In this document: positions 8,994-19,043 of the stretch, piece after piece
How the letters are laid out: the number at the start of each line of letters is the position of its first letter
How positions within the stretch are numbered: the first letter of the stretch is position 1
Origin: Altericroceibacterium endophyticum
GTDB taxonomy: Bacteria; Pseudomonadota; Alphaproteobacteria; Sphingomonadales; Sphingomonadaceae
Assembly (NCBI RefSeq): GCF_009827595.1
Contig: NZ_WTYT01000005.1
Span: 310,001 to 374,000 of the forward strand
DNA length: 64,000 nt
Direction: 5' to 3'
Program-made: the position numbers and the translations under genes
The notes under the pieces: model-generated
What the model was told of the DNA's origin: nothing
Seen by the model: only the letters and a program-made list of their open reading frames with translations
Databases searched by the model: none

Positions 8994-10797
8994 TCTCAAC
9001 CCCGTGGTTGAGCGCGTGACCGACCGGATCATCGAGAAATCGAAGGATTCGCGGCGCGATTATCTGGAGCTGATGGACCGCGAGGCGGAACGCCAGCCCG
9101 ATCGCAATTCGCTCTCCTGCTCCAATCTTGCCCATGCCTTTGCCGGCGCGGAGGAAGACCAGCAGGCAATCAAGACCCAGCGCGGCCCCAATCTCGCGAT
9201 TATCACCGCTTACAATGATATGCTTTCGGCGCATCAGCCCTATGGCGCATTCCCGCCGCAAATGAAGATCTATGCCCGCGAAGTGGGCGCCACGGCGCAG
9301 GTTGCTGGCGGCACTCCGGCCATGTGCGATGGCGTGACTCAGGGGCAGGACGGGATGGAGCTGTCGCTCTTTTCCCGCGATGTAATCGCGCTCTCCACTG
9401 CAGTCGCGCTCAGCCATGCGATGTATGATGGCATGGCCTTGCTGGGGATTTGCGACAAGATCGTGCCCGGACTGCTGATCGGCGCTTTGCGCTTTGGCCA
9501 TATGCCGGCCGTGTTCGTGCCATCGGGACCGATGCCGACCGGCATTGCCAATAAGGAAAAGCAGAAAGTCCGGCAGCTTTATGCTGAAGGCAAGGCAACG
9601 CGCGCCGAATTGCTCGAAAGCGAAAGCAAGAGCTACCATTCGCCCGGCACCTGCACCTTCTACGGCACGGCCAATTCCAATCAGATGATGATGGAACTGA
9701 TGGGCCTGCATATGCCCGGCGCGGCCTTTGTCCATCCCGGCACCCCCTTGCGGCAGGCCCTGACCCGTGCGGCAACGCACCGGCTGGCCGCAATCACCAG
9801 CGATGGCGACGATTACCGTCCGCTGTCCCGCTGCGTCGATGAAAAAGCCATTGTGAATGCCGCCGTCGGCCTGCTCTCCACCGGCGGGTCCACCAATCAC
9901 GCGATCCACCTGCCCGCCATGGCCCGCGCCGCCGGGATCGATCTCGACTGGAACGATCTGGCCGAACTCTCCTCCGTCGTACCGCTGCTGGCGCATGTTT
10001 ATCCCAATGGATCGGGCGATGTGAACCATTTCCACGATGCCGGCGGGATCGGCTATGTGGTTGGCGAACTGCTTGATGCCGGGCTGGCGCATAAGGATAT
10101 TATGACGGTCGGCGGCGCGGATATGTCCGCTTATGCCGAAGAACCCATTCTTGATGGCGACACGCTCACCTGGCGCCCCGTCGGGCCGAGCGGCGATGAC
10201 ACCATGCTGCGTCCGGCAAGCAACCCGTTCCAGCCCGATGGCGGAATGCGGCTGGTTCAGGGCAATCTTGGCCGCGCCTGTTTCAAGACCAGCGCGGTTG
10301 AGAAACAGCGCTGGACGGTTGAGGCTCCCTGCCGCGTTTTTGAACGTCAGGAGGATGTGTCCAAGGCCTTCTCCGCAGGCGAACTTGACCGCGATGTGGT
10401 GGTCGTTGTTCGTTTTCAGGGGCCCCGCTCCAATGGCATGCCCGAATTGCACAAGCTGACACCGCCGCTCGGCGTGCTGCAGGATCGCGGTTACAAGGTC
10501 GCGCTGGTCACGGATGGCCGCATGTCGGGCGCCAGTGGCAAGGTGCCTTGCGCGATCCATTGCACACCCGAAGCGCTGGGCGGCGGACCGCTGTCTCTGC
10601 TGCGTGATGGCGATGTGATCCGGCTTTGCGCTGAAGAGGGCACGCTGGAAACGACGGCCGACCTCAGTGCACGGGAACCGGCCGAACGCCCGGCAGCGGC
10701 AATGGGCATGGGCCGGGAACTGTTCGGCATGTTCCGCGCCAATGCTGACAGCGCCGAAAAGGGCGCGTCGTCCATGTTGGCCATGGGGGGCCTGTAA
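8986..10797 (+). CDS. edd: 6-phosphogluconate dehydratase
   Basis: Edd dehydrates 6-phosphogluconate to KDPG using a labile 4Fe-4S cluster. It is a member of the IlvD/Edd family. The cluster region is visible in [23 protein letters not shown] and [20 protein letters not shown]. The 603 residues match the family. The C-terminal part contains [18 protein letters not shown], typical for the family. It overlaps zwf by 8 bases and precedes glk by 3 bases, showing a single transcript. Confidence 0.97.
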   Translation: MSNLNPVVERVTDRIIEKSKDSRRDYLELMDREAERQPDRNSLSCSNLAHAFAGAEEDQQAIKTQRGPNLAIITAYNDMLSAHQPYGAFPPQMKIYAREVGATAQVAGGTPAMCDGVTQGQDGMELSLFSRDVIALSTAVALSHAMYDGMALLGICDKIVPGLLIGALRFGHMPAVFVPSGPMPTGIANKEKQKVRQLYAEGKATRAELLESESKSYHSPGTCTFYGTANSNQMMMELMGLHMPGAAFVHPGTPLRQALTRAATHRLAAITSDGDDYRPLSRCVDEKAIVNAAVGLLSTGGSTNHAIHLPAMARAAGIDLDWNDLAELSSVVPLLAHVYPNGSGDVNHFHDAGGIGYVVGELLDAGLAHKDIMTVGGADMSAYAEEPILDGDTLTWRPVGPSGDDTMLRPASNPFQPDGGMRLVQGNLGRACFKTSAVEKQRWTVEAPCRVFERQEDVSKAFSAGELDRDVVVVVRFQGPRSNGMPELHKLTPPLGVLQDRGYKVALVTDGRMSGASGKVPCAIHCTPEALGGGPLSLLRDGDVIRLCAEEGTLETTADLSAREPAERPAAAMGMGRELFGMFRANADSAEKGASSMLAMGGL

Positions 10798-10800
10798 ACC

Positions 10801-11796
10801 ATGCAAGGCCAAGCCAGTGATCTGGTCGCGCTCGATATTGGCGGCACCCATGCTCGTTTCGCATTGGTGCGTTTCGCAGCAGATGGTTCGATTGCGATGG
10901 ATGACCCCATCACGTTGAAAACCAGCGATTTCGTCAGCCTGCAAACCGCTTGGGAAGAATTTGAAAATCGGGTCGATGGCCCCGTTCCCCGTGCTGCCGC
11001 GCTTGCCCTCGCCGGCCCGGCAACCGGTGAAACCGTGCGGCTGACCAATAATAGCTGGGCGATCCATACCGGTGCTCTGGATGAACAGCTGGGGCTCGAC
11101 CGCGTCTGCGTGCTGAATGATTTTGCCGCCGTCGCCCATGCCGTGGCCCGCGCACCGGAGGATCAGTTCCTCCATCTGACCGGCCCGGAAACGCCGCTGC
11201 CGCTAAATGGTACGATCAGCGTGATCGGCCCCGGCACAGGCCTCGGCGTTGCGCATCTCTGGCGCAGTGGTGCAGAGCATTATCACGTGCAGGCGAGCGA
11301 AGGCGGACATATCAATTTCGCCCCAACCGACCATATTGAAGATGCGATCCTGTCCCGCCTGCGCGCGCGACATCGCCGGGTATCGGTCGAACGCGTGGTT
11401 TCGGGGCCGGGTATCGTCGAAATCTACAACACCCTCGCCGCGCTGGAAAAAAAGGCGGTGGATGATCTGGGCGACCGCGCGATCTGGGAACGCGGCATGA
11501 AACGCGAAGATAAGCTGGCCGAGGCTGCGATCGAGCATTTCTGCCTCGCTCTGGGTAGTGCGAGCGGCGACTACGCCCTCGCCCATGGCTCCCGCGCGGT
11601 CGTTATTGCAGGCGGCCTTGGCTATCGCATCCGCGAAACGCTCAAACGGTCCGGCTTTGCCGACAGGTTCCGTTTCAAGGGCCGGTTTGAACAGGCGATG
11701 ATGCGCCTTCCCGTCAAACTCATCACCCATCCACAGCCGGGGCTGTTTGGCGCTGCCGCAGCTTTTCAGCGTGAACATCTTTCGGAGACAGCATGA
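10801..11796 (+). CDS. glk: Glucokinase (ROK-independent Glk family)
   Basis: Glk phosphorylates glucose with ATP to glucose-6-phosphate, feeding the same operon. The N-terminal phosphate motif LDIGGTHARFALVRF is typical of the proteobacterial Glk family. Asn-Asp of the catalytic region are in VCVLNDFAAVAHAV, and glycine-rich motifs IGPGTGLGVA and EGGHINFAP follow. The length of 331 residues is slightly longer than E. coli Glk. It sits 3 bases after edd and shares an ATGA junction with eda. Confidence 0.94.
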   Translation: MQGQASDLVALDIGGTHARFALVRFAADGSIAMDDPITLKTSDFVSLQTAWEEFENRVDGPVPRAAALALAGPATGETVRLTNNSWAIHTGALDEQLGLDRVCVLNDFAAVAHAVARAPEDQFLHLTGPETPLPLNGTISVIGPGTGLGVAHLWRSGAEHYHVQASEGGHINFAPTDHIEDAILSRLRARHRRVSVERVVSGPGIVEIYNTLAALEKKAVDDLGDRAIWERGMKREDKLAEAAIEHFCLALGSASGDYALAHGSRAVVIAGGLGYRIRETLKRSGFADRFRFKGRFEQAMMRLPVKLITHPQPGLFGAAAAFQREHLSETA

Positions 11797-12416
11797 CCAT
11801 GGCCCACAATATTGAACAGATCATGCGGACAGCCCCGGTTATTCCGGTGCTGGTGATCGATGATGCGGCGCAGGCGCGTCCCTTGGCCGAAGCGCTGGTG
11901 AAAGGCGGGCTGAAAGTCCTCGAAGTGACCTTGCGCACCCCCGCCGCGCTCGATGCGATCCGCGAGATGAAGCAGGTCGAAGGCGCCATTGTCGGCGCAG
12001 GCACAGTCACCAATCCGGATGAGCTGGACGCGGCAATAGCAGCGGGAAGCGAATTCATCGTCTCCCCCGGCCTGACCGAGAATCTCGGCAAAGCGGCCAT
12101 GTCTGCGGGCATTCCGTTTCTGCCCGGCATCGCCAATGCTGGAGACATTATGCGCGGCCTCGATCTGGGGCTGCGGCATTTCAAATTCTTCCCGGCCGTG
12201 GCGGCTGGCGGCATACCGGCGCTGAAAGCGCTCGCCGCTCCCTTTGGTCAGTGCCAATTCTGCCCGACAGGCGGAATTTCGCTGGACACCGCACCAGACT
12301 GGCTCAGCCTTGATCCCGTCTTATGCGTCGGCGGCAGCTGGATCGCGCCAAAGGGGTCAGTTGATTACACGGCAATCGAAGCAGCCGCGCAAAAGGCGTG
12401 CGAACTGGGGGTATGA
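11793..12416 (+). CDS. eda: KDPG aldolase
   Basis: Eda cleaves 2-keto-3-deoxy-6-phosphogluconate to pyruvate and glyceraldehyde-3-phosphate. The class I aldolase residues are seen as Glu in VLEVTLRTPAAL and the Schiff-base Lys in LRHFKFFPA. The phosphate motif GAGTVTN and SPGLTENL are also present. The length of 207 residues is typical. The start overlaps the glk stop (ATGA), and its own stop overlaps the start of the ppc-like gene, so all five genes of the block are translationally coupled. Confidence 0.97.
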   Translation: MTMAHNIEQIMRTAPVIPVLVIDDAAQARPLAEALVKGGLKVLEVTLRTPAALDAIREMKQVEGAIVGAGTVTNPDELDAAIAAGSEFIVSPGLTENLGKAAMSAGIPFLPGIANAGDIMRGLDLGLRHFKFFPAVAAGGIPALKALAAPFGQCQFCPTGGISLDTAPDWLSLDPVLCVGGSWIAPKGSVDYTAIEAAAQKACELGV

Positions 12417-15196
12417 TGAGCGTAGGCGATCTTCTCGACAGACTGCAGGAACTGCATCACCGGACCGCGGAAACCCCGCTGTTCAATCCGGTATTTCAGC
12501 TATCCCTCGAACTCTCCCGCAAGCTTGAGGCAGGAGAGCTGACGCTCGATCAGTGTGAGGCGCTGATTGGGGAGCTTGAATGCGACGCCTTGCAAAGCCG
12601 CGCCAAGCGCCTTCAGCGTATGGTCGATCCGGTGAATGTCGAGACGAATGCCGATCGCTTTGCGGCGCTTTTGTCGCAGGAATCAGGCGATCTTTCCGCC
12701 TTTCGTGCCCGCTGGGAAGAACCGCAGCTGCATGCGGTATTCACAGCCCATCCCACCTTTCTGTTGCCGCATGACCAGGCCAGCACCGTGGCCGAAGCGG
12801 CCAGCAGCGACGAGGCAATCGACACGGACACATGCAGCATCGGCGCAGAGCGGCCTGCCGTCACGCTGGATTACGAACATGATGAGGCGATGCAGGCCAT
12901 TGCCAATGCCGGTGCCGCGCGTGACACGCTGGTCGAAGCAATCCTGCGCAAGGCCCAGCAAAGCTGGCCCGATGCCTGGCAGCAAATGCAACCGCTGCCA
13001 TTCCGCTTCGCCAGCTGGGTCGGCTATGACATGGATGGTCGCACCGATATTGCCTGGTACACCTCCATCGCCTTCCGTCTGGCCGAAAAGGAGCGGCGAC
13101 TGGGTGCCTATGCCGTCTCGCTGGCACGGATCGATCCGGACCATAAAGTTCTGAAGACCCTCGAAGCCGCGCAGAAGCGTGCGGGCGAGCAAGCTGCGGC
13201 GTTCCGCGCAGATTTGTCAGACCCCGCAGCGCTGAGCGCCGCGGCCAATGATCTGACGGCAGAGCATCCCGATAAGCTGGTCTCGCTCACCCCGGTAATC
13301 GATCAGCTGGAAGCCGAAGCGCGTGACAGTGACAAGGAACGCGCCATTGCGCTCAAAACCCTGACCGCCGCGATGCGCGCCGATGGGCTGGGCATGGGGT
13401 GGATCCACTTCCGCGTTAACGCCAAGCAATTGCACAATGCCATTCGCCGGCGGCTGGATAGTGATGGCGGGCTTAACCTTTCGAGCATGAGCGCCATTGC
13501 CACCTTGCGCAAAGCACTCAAGGAAGTGACCCCGCTGCGCACCAATTTTGCTGCGCTGGCCATCGAAAGCAGCACCGCCATCCGGCAGTTTCTGGCGATG
13601 GCGCAGATCCTGCACCACATTGACGGCGATGCGCCGATCCGCATGCTGATTGCCGAATGTGAAGAGCCGGCCACCATTCTCGCCGCACTCTATTTTGCCA
13701 AGCTGTTCGGGATTGACGAAAAAGTCGATGTCTCGCCGCTGTTCGAGACCGAAAGCGCGCTGGAGCATGGCGGGCGTTTCCTCGATGCTCTGCTGGCGGA
13801 AGATATTTACCGTGACTATGCCCGTAAGCGCGGCCGCATTGCCATCCAGACCGGTTTTTCCGATGCGGGCCGCTTTGTCGGACAGATCCCTGCCAGCCTC
13901 GCCATAGAGCGTTTGCAGGGCCGCCTTGCCGAAGCGATGAAGCAGAATGGCCTGACTGAAACCTCCGCGCTGATTTTCAACACCCATGGTGAAAGCATGG
14001 GACGCGGCGCGCATGCGAACAGTTTTGAGGATCGGCTGGCATGGCCGCTGAGCCCATGGGCCCGCCGCCGTTTCGTCCGCGCCAATATCCAGCTCGAACC
14101 TGAAGTCAGTTTTCAGGGCGGCGATGGCTATATGTATTTCGCGACGAGCGATCTGGCGCTGGCCACCTTGACGCGGATTGCAGAGGCACGGCCCGCCGCG
14201 ACCGATCCCGATGCGCCGACCGACCCGTTTTATCGCCGCACGGATATCAGCCTCGATTTCTATCGCGCTATTCGCGATCATCAGCATGATCATCTCGAAA
14301 GCCGGACCTATTCGCGCGCCATCACGGCCTTTGGTCTGGGCTTGCTGAATTCTACCGGCAGCCGCGTATCTCGCCGTCAGTCGGATTTGTCGGCTGATCG
14401 CGAGATGAGCCTGCGGCAGATCCGCGCCATTCCGCATAATTCCATCCTGCAGCAACTGGGCTACCCCGTGAATGTGATTGCCGGGATCGGCAGCGCGGCG
14501 GATGGCAATTATGAAGAATTGGCCGAGCTGCTGCGCGACAGTGCGCGCGGCCAGCAATTGATCAGGTTGGTGCGGTCAGCCAATGCGCTGGCCAGTATCA
14601 AGACGGTCGCTGCACATGGCGAATTGTTCAATTCCGCCTATTGGGCCAGCCGCCCCTATCGCGGGTTTGAAAGCCATCTGTCAGAACCCTGTGAAGCCCT
14701 GGCAGAATATCTGATCAAGGATGACCGCACGGGCGTGTTCCGTCGGCTTGCCTCACGCCTGCGAGTGGACGCGCTCAAGCTACACCGGCTGCTGGAACTG
14801 ATTCCGGACGAAGAACCGATGGAAGACCGCGAACATGTGCGGCGGGCCATCGGTGTCATGCATGCTTTGCGGCTGGCGCTGTTCCAGCACATGTTCATTC
14901 GCGCCGTTTCCATCCCGGCCTTCAGCCGCGCCAATGACATCAGCCGCGACGATGTGCTGGAAATGGTGTTCACTCTGCGGATTGACGATGCGCTGGCACA
15001 ATTGCGGCGGGCCTATCCGATCAGCTTCCCGCAAATTGGCGATTTTGCACTTGATGAAGCCAGCGATTGGCCCGATCGTGCGGATGAAGGCTACGGCGCT
15101 ATTCGCCGCGATTATATTGAACCCATTGACCGCGCCTATGGCCTGTCTCTGCGGATTTCCACCGCGATCGCCAATGAATTCGGCGCGCATGGCTAG
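12413..15196 (+). CDS. ppc: Divergent phosphoenolpyruvate carboxylase-like protein
   Basis: This 927-residue protein is PEPC-like along its length: FTAHPTF (catalytic His at residue 113), the Arg in WIHFRVNA, PLFETESALEHGG (metal-binding Glu), GFSDAGR (metal Asp 484) and HGESMGRG (Arg 531, the equivalent of E. coli R587). By eye against the E. coli enzyme, two active-site residues differ: the K546 position is Arg 487 and the R581 position is His 525. The glycine-rich loop is not HGRGG, and the usual C-terminal RNTG is missing. It may still make oxaloacetate from PEP and bicarbonate, but activity and regulation should not be assumed. The start is ATG 12413 overlapping the eda stop, with a GGGGG ribosome binding site; ATG 12416 is possible. 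Confidence 0.8.
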   Translation: MMSVGDLLDRLQELHHRTAETPLFNPVFQLSLELSRKLEAGELTLDQCEALIGELECDALQSRAKRLQRMVDPVNVETNADRFAALLSQESGDLSAFRARWEEPQLHAVFTAHPTFLLPHDQASTVAEAASSDEAIDTDTCSIGAERPAVTLDYEHDEAMQAIANAGAARDTLVEAILRKAQQSWPDAWQQMQPLPFRFASWVGYDMDGRTDIAWYTSIAFRLAEKERRLGAYAVSLARIDPDHKVLKTLEAAQKRAGEQAAAFRADLSDPAALSAAANDLTAEHPDKLVSLTPVIDQLEAEARDSDKERAIALKTLTAAMRADGLGMGWIHFRVNAKQLHNAIRRRLDSDGGLNLSSMSAIATLRKALKEVTPLRTNFAALAIESSTAIRQFLAMAQILHHIDGDAPIRMLIAECEEPATILAALYFAKLFGIDEKVDVSPLFETESALEHGGRFLDALLAEDIYRDYARKRGRIAIQTGFSDAGRFVGQIPASLAIERLQGRLAEAMKQNGLTETSALIFNTHGESMGRGAHANSFEDRLAWPLSPWARRRFVRANIQLEPEVSFQGGDGYMYFATSDLALATLTRIAEARPAATDPDAPTDPFYRRTDISLDFYRAIRDHQHDHLESRTYSRAITAFGLGLLNSTGSRVSRRQSDLSADREMSLRQIRAIPHNSILQQLGYPVNVIAGIGSAADGNYEELAELLRDSARGQQLIRLVRSANALASIKTVAAHGELFNSAYWASRPYRGFESHLSEPCEALAEYLIKDDRTGVFRRLASRLRVDALKLHRLLELIPDEEPMEDREHVRRAIGVMHALRLALFQHMFIRAVSIPAFSRANDISRDDVLEMVFTLRIDDALAQLRRAYPISFPQIGDFALDEASDWPDRADEGYGAIRRDYIEPIDRAYGLSLRISTAIANEFGAHG

Positions 15197-15218
15197 GCGT
15201 CTTCTCCTTGCATGACAT

Positions 15219-15248
15219 GTGCACGCTCGATCTCGATCGGGCGTGCAC
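15219..15248 (+). terminator. Strong hairpin after the Entner-Doudoroff operon
   Basis: GTGCACGCTCGAT and ATCGGGCGTGCAC form a 13-pair stem (one G-U pair) with a CTCG loop, 23 bases after the ppc-like stop. There is no T-run after it, so it is either a weak or factor-dependent terminator or an mRNA-stabilising 3' hairpin. Confidence 0.55.
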
Positions 15249-15335
15249 TTGGACATCATCGAAAGAACGTATCGGGACGGTACAGGCACGAAGCTTGCGC
15301 TGGCAGTACAGCCGCCAATGCGGCATAGATAGGTA

Positions 15336-16100
15336 ATGACCCTTATTGTAAAATGGATCGGTGGTGCTACGGCGGCCATTCTGCTGGCTTTGCTGGCCGT
15401 TATGTTTCTCGGTCATTCGCTGTCTTCCGCGCAATCAGATGCAGAGATGATGGCGCAGCCCGCTAAGGCCGCCGGTTCAGCCACGGCCTCCGCGGACGGT
15501 TCCGCACCGGCCCCTGCTACGAACAATCCATCTGTTCAGCGCGCCGATACCAGCACAGAAGGTGCTGCTACATCAGTCGACGTCGAACTCGATTCCCCGC
15601 CTGCGCCAGCCCTTGCTGCCAAGAAGGCCGCCAGCCCCTTCGTCATAAAGCACATCATGCCGATCGACGGCCCGCTACGTTATGGCGAATGGCACTGGGA
15701 TGAAACCGGGGCACCGGCTGACGGACCGCTGGTCATGACAGTCGATCTGGACGCCCGCGTTCTGTCGGTGTTTCGCGGTGGGTATGAAATAGGCGCGACT
15801 GCCGTGCTGCTGGGTACGCAGGACCACCCCACCCCGCTTGGCACCTTTCCTATCCTGGAAAAGAACCGCGACAATGTGTCGAGCCTTTATGACGCACCGA
15901 TGCCCTACACGTTACGGCTCACCTGGGATGGGATTTCGATCCATGGCTCACAGGTGGAAAATGGCTATGCCAGCCATGGCTGTATCGGTACGCCCAAACC
16001 CTTCGCCGCCAAGCTGTTCGCGCTGGCATCCAAGGGGGACAGGGTCATCATAACGCGCGGCAAGATGGCGGGCGTCGGCGATCTGCTGATAGAAAGTTGA
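15336..16100 (+). CDS. L,D-transpeptidase (YkuD domain), membrane-anchored
   Basis: This 254-residue protein is probably periplasmic, tethered by an N-terminal TM helix or uncleaved signal (residues about 5-30). A low-complexity Ala/Pro/Ser/Thr linker follows to about residue 95. The YkuD catalytic domain ends with the motif SIHGSQVENGYASHGCIG, where His and Cys are catalytic; the usual SHGCIR has Gly in place of Arg. Such enzymes make 3-3 peptidoglycan cross-links or attach proteins to peptidoglycan. It stands alone between the ED operon and the convergent tilS. Confidence 0.88.
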   Translation: MTLIVKWIGGATAAILLALLAVMFLGHSLSSAQSDAEMMAQPAKAAGSATASADGSAPAPATNNPSVQRADTSTEGAATSVDVELDSPPAPALAAKKAASPFVIKHIMPIDGPLRYGEWHWDETGAPADGPLVMTVDLDARVLSVFRGGYEIGATAVLLGTQDHPTPLGTFPILEKNRDNVSSLYDAPMPYTLRLTWDGISIHGSQVENGYASHGCIGTPKPFAAKLFALASKGDRVIITRGKMAGVGDLLIES

Positions 16101-16110
16101 CGGAACGGGC

Positions 16111-17097
16111 TTACTGCCCCTGAACCCGCCGCGCCGGTTCCTTGCGGAACACCCATTCGCTGCCACTGATACGCACAACCACACCGCCCAGTGTCGCATC
16201 CTTGCCCTGACGCAGACGCGCGACCAGCCGCGCCGCCGCGCCGCCGCGCGGATCACCGCCCAACATGCGGATCGCGCGTATGACAATGCGCATCACGATC
16301 AGTCGCGGCGTTTCCGGACGATAGCGGATCTCACCCTCGCTCACGGTCACACGCTCTTTCCATTCGCGCGTGGTTGCCCATTCGATCGTCTGTTCCGCCT
16401 CCGTCAGATGCGCGGCACTGGCCGCCAGAGCGACCGGATTGATCCAGTCGGCATCAGCCAGATTCTTGCGCATCTTCACGCGATCGAAACGCTCATCTTC
16501 ATTGCTGGGGTCAAGCGCCGGGCTGAGACCGGCAAGATCAATCACCTCCCGCAACTCTGACCGGCGCCAACCCAGAACCGGGCGCAGCAGGGTCAATTTG
16601 GTGCCCGGCACAACGCCTCTGGCACGCACCCCGGCCAGACCGGCAACGCCGCTGCCCCGGTTGAGGCGCATCAGCAAAGTTTCTGCCTGATCGTCAGCAT
16701 GGTGGGCCGTCGCCAAGGCGCCCAGCCCCCGCCGCTTCATCCACTGGCCCATCACGGCATAGCGTGCCGCGCGGGCGCGATCCTGCAAATTGCCCGACTG
16801 CACCTCTACTTTGAGCATTTCGCAAGGGATGCCATGCCCGGCGCAAAGTTCCTTCACCATGGAGCATTCACCAGTGGCTTCGGGGCGCAGGCCATGATCA
16901 ACCGTCGCCACCTCCACCCTACCGGGTAGGACCGCCTCTGCCAGCAACAGCAACGCCAGACTGTCCGGCCCGCCAGAGACAGCAAGTCCAAGCCTGCTCC
17001 CCTCTGGCCACAACTTTGCCAGATCCCCTGCAAACCGGGCGATCAGCCGGTGCGGGAAACCATCATTGGCATTTGACGCGGGATCGGTCGCGTTCAT
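16111..17097 (-). CDS. tilS: tRNA(Ile)-lysidine synthase
   Basis: TilS adds lysine to C34 of the CAU-anticodon tRNA-Ile2 so that it reads AUA. The ATP-binding PP-loop is LAVSGGPDSLALLL, followed by VDHGLRPEA and the substrate region ATAHHADDQAETLLMRL. With 328 residues it is a short form, lacking most of the C-terminal domains of E. coli TilS, as is common in alphaproteobacteria. ATG 17097 is chosen because AGGGA lies 4 bases upstream; a longer ORF to 17160 has no such site. It overlaps the end of cpoB by 35 bases. Confidence 0.92.
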   Translation of the reverse strand: MNATDPASNANDGFPHRLIARFAGDLAKLWPEGSRLGLAVSGGPDSLALLLLAEAVLPGRVEVATVDHGLRPEATGECSMVKELCAGHGIPCEMLKVEVQSGNLQDRARAARYAVMGQWMKRRGLGALATAHHADDQAETLLMRLNRGSGVAGLAGVRARGVVPGTKLTLLRPVLGWRRSELREVIDLAGLSPALDPSNEDERFDRVKMRKNLADADWINPVALAASAAHLTEAEQTIEWATTREWKERVTVSEGEIRYRPETPRLIVMRIVIRAIRMLGGDPRGGAAARLVARLRQGKDATLGGVVVRISGSEWVFRKEPARRVQGQ

Positions 17098-18001
17098 ACT
17101 GTCCCTGAAGCCTTCCTGTTGCGAGTGCAGGATAGGTATCGCCAAATTCAGCAAGAGCAATACAAGCTCGCTTGGTATCCCCCATCGCTATCATCGCTTC
17201 GGACAAATAAAGCAGGCTGTCCGGCGCGCGTGCTGCCTGTTTATCGGCCTGATAATTGCTCAGAAAATAAGGTGCAGCCTGTTCTGCCTTCCCATCATCA
17301 AGATAGGCCCGGCCCAGCAGATTGCGACCATAGGTAATGCGCGAATGATTGGGATAATTCTTCACGAATAAGGCAAGCTGCTGCTGCGCCTCGGGAAAGA
17401 AGCCTGCATCCCACAAGCGGAACCCGTAAACATACTCATCGTCGCCCGCATCATCGGTTTGCGGCTTGGGAATAGCCTGTACGGCGGCCACGCGTGCAGC
17501 ACTGGGCGCGGCTGCGGCGACCTGTTGCTGCGCCGGGGCCTGAGCCTGTGGTTTGCCAGGTGCCGGAATAACTCCGGTAGGCTGACTGGCCGCAGACTGG
17601 GGAGTAAAGGCGGTAGAAGTGTTGGTCGAGGCAGATACGTTCATTTGCTGCTGCAATTGCGCGATCGCATTGGCATTTTCCTCACCCCGTGCAGTGAGGC
17701 GTGCCAACTGCCCTTCCAACGCGTCGAGCCGGGTTAGAATATCCGTTATTACCGTCGGCGATGGCGCAGCCGCCGACTGGCTGGGCGCGGGCGTCGGCGT
17801 CAGCACTTCAGGTGTAAAGAAACGCCCATCGCCATTCGGAAATACCTTGCGCTGCAATGCCCTGACTTCGGCTTCGATCTTACGCAAACGTGCGTCGTCA
17901 TCCTGAGCCTGAGCCACGGCAGGCAGGCTTCCGGCGCCCAGTCCAATCGCAACACATGCCATAATAAAGGTGCGTGAACGCCCCTGGGTTTTGCTTTTCA
18001 C
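17063..18001 (-). CDS. cpoB: Cell division coordinator CpoB (YbgF)
   Basis: This is a periplasmic protein of the Tol-Pal/peptidoglycan synthesis system that coordinates outer-membrane constriction with septal wall synthesis. GTG 18001 is the best start, with AGGAG 7 bases upstream. The signal peptide ends near VAQAQ. A short coiled coil (DARLRKIEAEVRALQRKVF) is followed by Pro/Ala-rich linkers, a second coiled segment (LTARGEENANAIAQLQQQM), and C-terminal TPR-like repeats from about residue 195 (DEYVYGFRLWDAGFFPEAQQ). No tol or pal gene is adjacent. The order cpoB-tilS is common in alphaproteobacteria. Confidence 0.86.
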   Translation of the reverse strand: MKSKTQGRSRTFIMACVAIGLGAGSLPAVAQAQDDDARLRKIEAEVRALQRKVFPNGDGRFFTPEVLTPTPAPSQSAAAPSPTVITDILTRLDALEGQLARLTARGEENANAIAQLQQQMNVSASTNTSTAFTPQSAASQPTGVIPAPGKPQAQAPAQQQVAAAAPSAARVAAVQAIPKPQTDDAGDDEYVYGFRLWDAGFFPEAQQQLALFVKNYPNHSRITYGRNLLGRAYLDDGKAEQAAPYFLSNYQADKQAARAPDSLLYLSEAMIAMGDTKRACIALAEFGDTYPALATGRLQGQYERDRSRVKCQ

Positions 18002-18143
18002 TTGCAATCTCCTGCGCAGCAATCCGCAACCTTGCATGGCACGAATAAACCCTGCGTTAACGATATTTCGTAACCACCTAGCCAATAAAGGCGCCCTTTG
18101 TCGAGCAAAGACCGCCGCCGATACGTGATCCTGGCAAGGATCC

Positions 18144-18944
18144 CTATCGTGCGAGCAGAGCCTGAGCCGTTACCGGTACATCGCGCATGATCTGGTCATC
18201 ATCCGCCAGCCGGCCAATTTCCTTCCCGCCAACGGTGATCGTCAGGGCGTCGGGGCGGCCGGTCCAGAGCTGCGGCCCCTTGGCCTCCGCCGGGACGGTA
18301 TAGCTTTCGCCCTTGGCCATCTGCTTCTGCATCAGCTGCTTGCCATCCGCATCGTAGAATTTCACCCAGATACCATCTTCCATCGCGGTGAACACGACCG
18401 GGCCGCTTGCCGCAGCATCGGCAGTCGCAGGCGCGTCAGCGGCAGCGGTGTCTGCATCATCCTGAACCACCTGCTCAGCGGCGGGCGTTTCTTCTGCCAG
18501 CGGAGGAAGCTCCGCTGCGGGGACGAACAAGGTGCGGAAGAAAATCAAGGCTGCGGCCAGTAAAGCGAGGCCCAGAACAACGACAACCCACAGCATCTTG
18601 CCCGAAGGTACACGGGCCGGATCACCAGGTTCGAAGCTGACAGCGCGAGGCGCTTGTCTGGGTTCCATTGCATCCAGCTCTGCACGGACACGGCCGGTGA
18701 TCTCTTCCGGGTCCAGATCGAGCAACTTGGCATAGGTTCGCGAAAAGCCAACCGCATAGGTGCGCGCAGGCAATTCGTTGAATTCGCCGGCTTCGATGTG
18801 CCGAATATGCCGCCGGGGGATCTTGGTCTCCTGCGCAACCTCATCCACCGACAGGCCCTTGGCCTCCCGCGCTGCACGCAGATCAGGCCCGACCCCTGAG
18901 GACTCGGTGGCTGACATTGTATTTTCGTCTAATTCTTCGGCCAT
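18144..18944 (-). CDS. RodZ-like HTH transmembrane protein
   Basis: This 266-residue protein has RodZ architecture: an N-terminal Cro-type helix-turn-helix (LRAAREAKGLSVDEVAQET, IRHIEAGEFNELP), one TM helix (MLWVVVVLGLALLAAALIFF, about residue 120), an acidic Ala-rich periplasmic linker, and a C-terminal DUF4115-type beta domain. RodZ links MreB to the cell-wall elongation machinery. The start at 18944 has GGGAG 5 bases upstream; the longer ORF to 18983 lacks one. It lies between ptsP and cpoB on the same strand, giving a cell-envelope context. Confidence 0.85.
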   Translation of the reverse strand: MAEELDENTMSATESSGVGPDLRAAREAKGLSVDEVAQETKIPRRHIRHIEAGEFNELPARTYAVGFSRTYAKLLDLDPEEITGRVRAELDAMEPRQAPRAVSFEPGDPARVPSGKMLWVVVVLGLALLAAALIFFRTLFVPAAELPPLAEETPAAEQVVQDDADTAAADAPATADAAASGPVVFTAMEDGIWVKFYDADGKQLMQKQMAKGESYTVPAEAKGPQLWTGRPDALTITVGGKEIGRLADDDQIMRDVPVTAQALLAR

Positions 18945-19043
18945 GCACGCTCCCGCTTGCGCTGTCGGTCTGAAACGATCCAATTTGCAATCAAATGCTA
19001 GTTTCGAACCCTGCGAGTCAACCCGGCGAGAGCTTGCAAGCAG

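Noticed and set aside
8911-11175. A 754-codon open frame on the minus strand under edd and glk
   Set aside because: The plus strand has clear edd and glk genes with all family motifs. The antisense frame has no domain motif, and long antisense frames are expected from the codon bias of GC-rich DNA. The same applies to other long antisense frames, such as under ppc, ptsP, zwf and the DUF885 gene.
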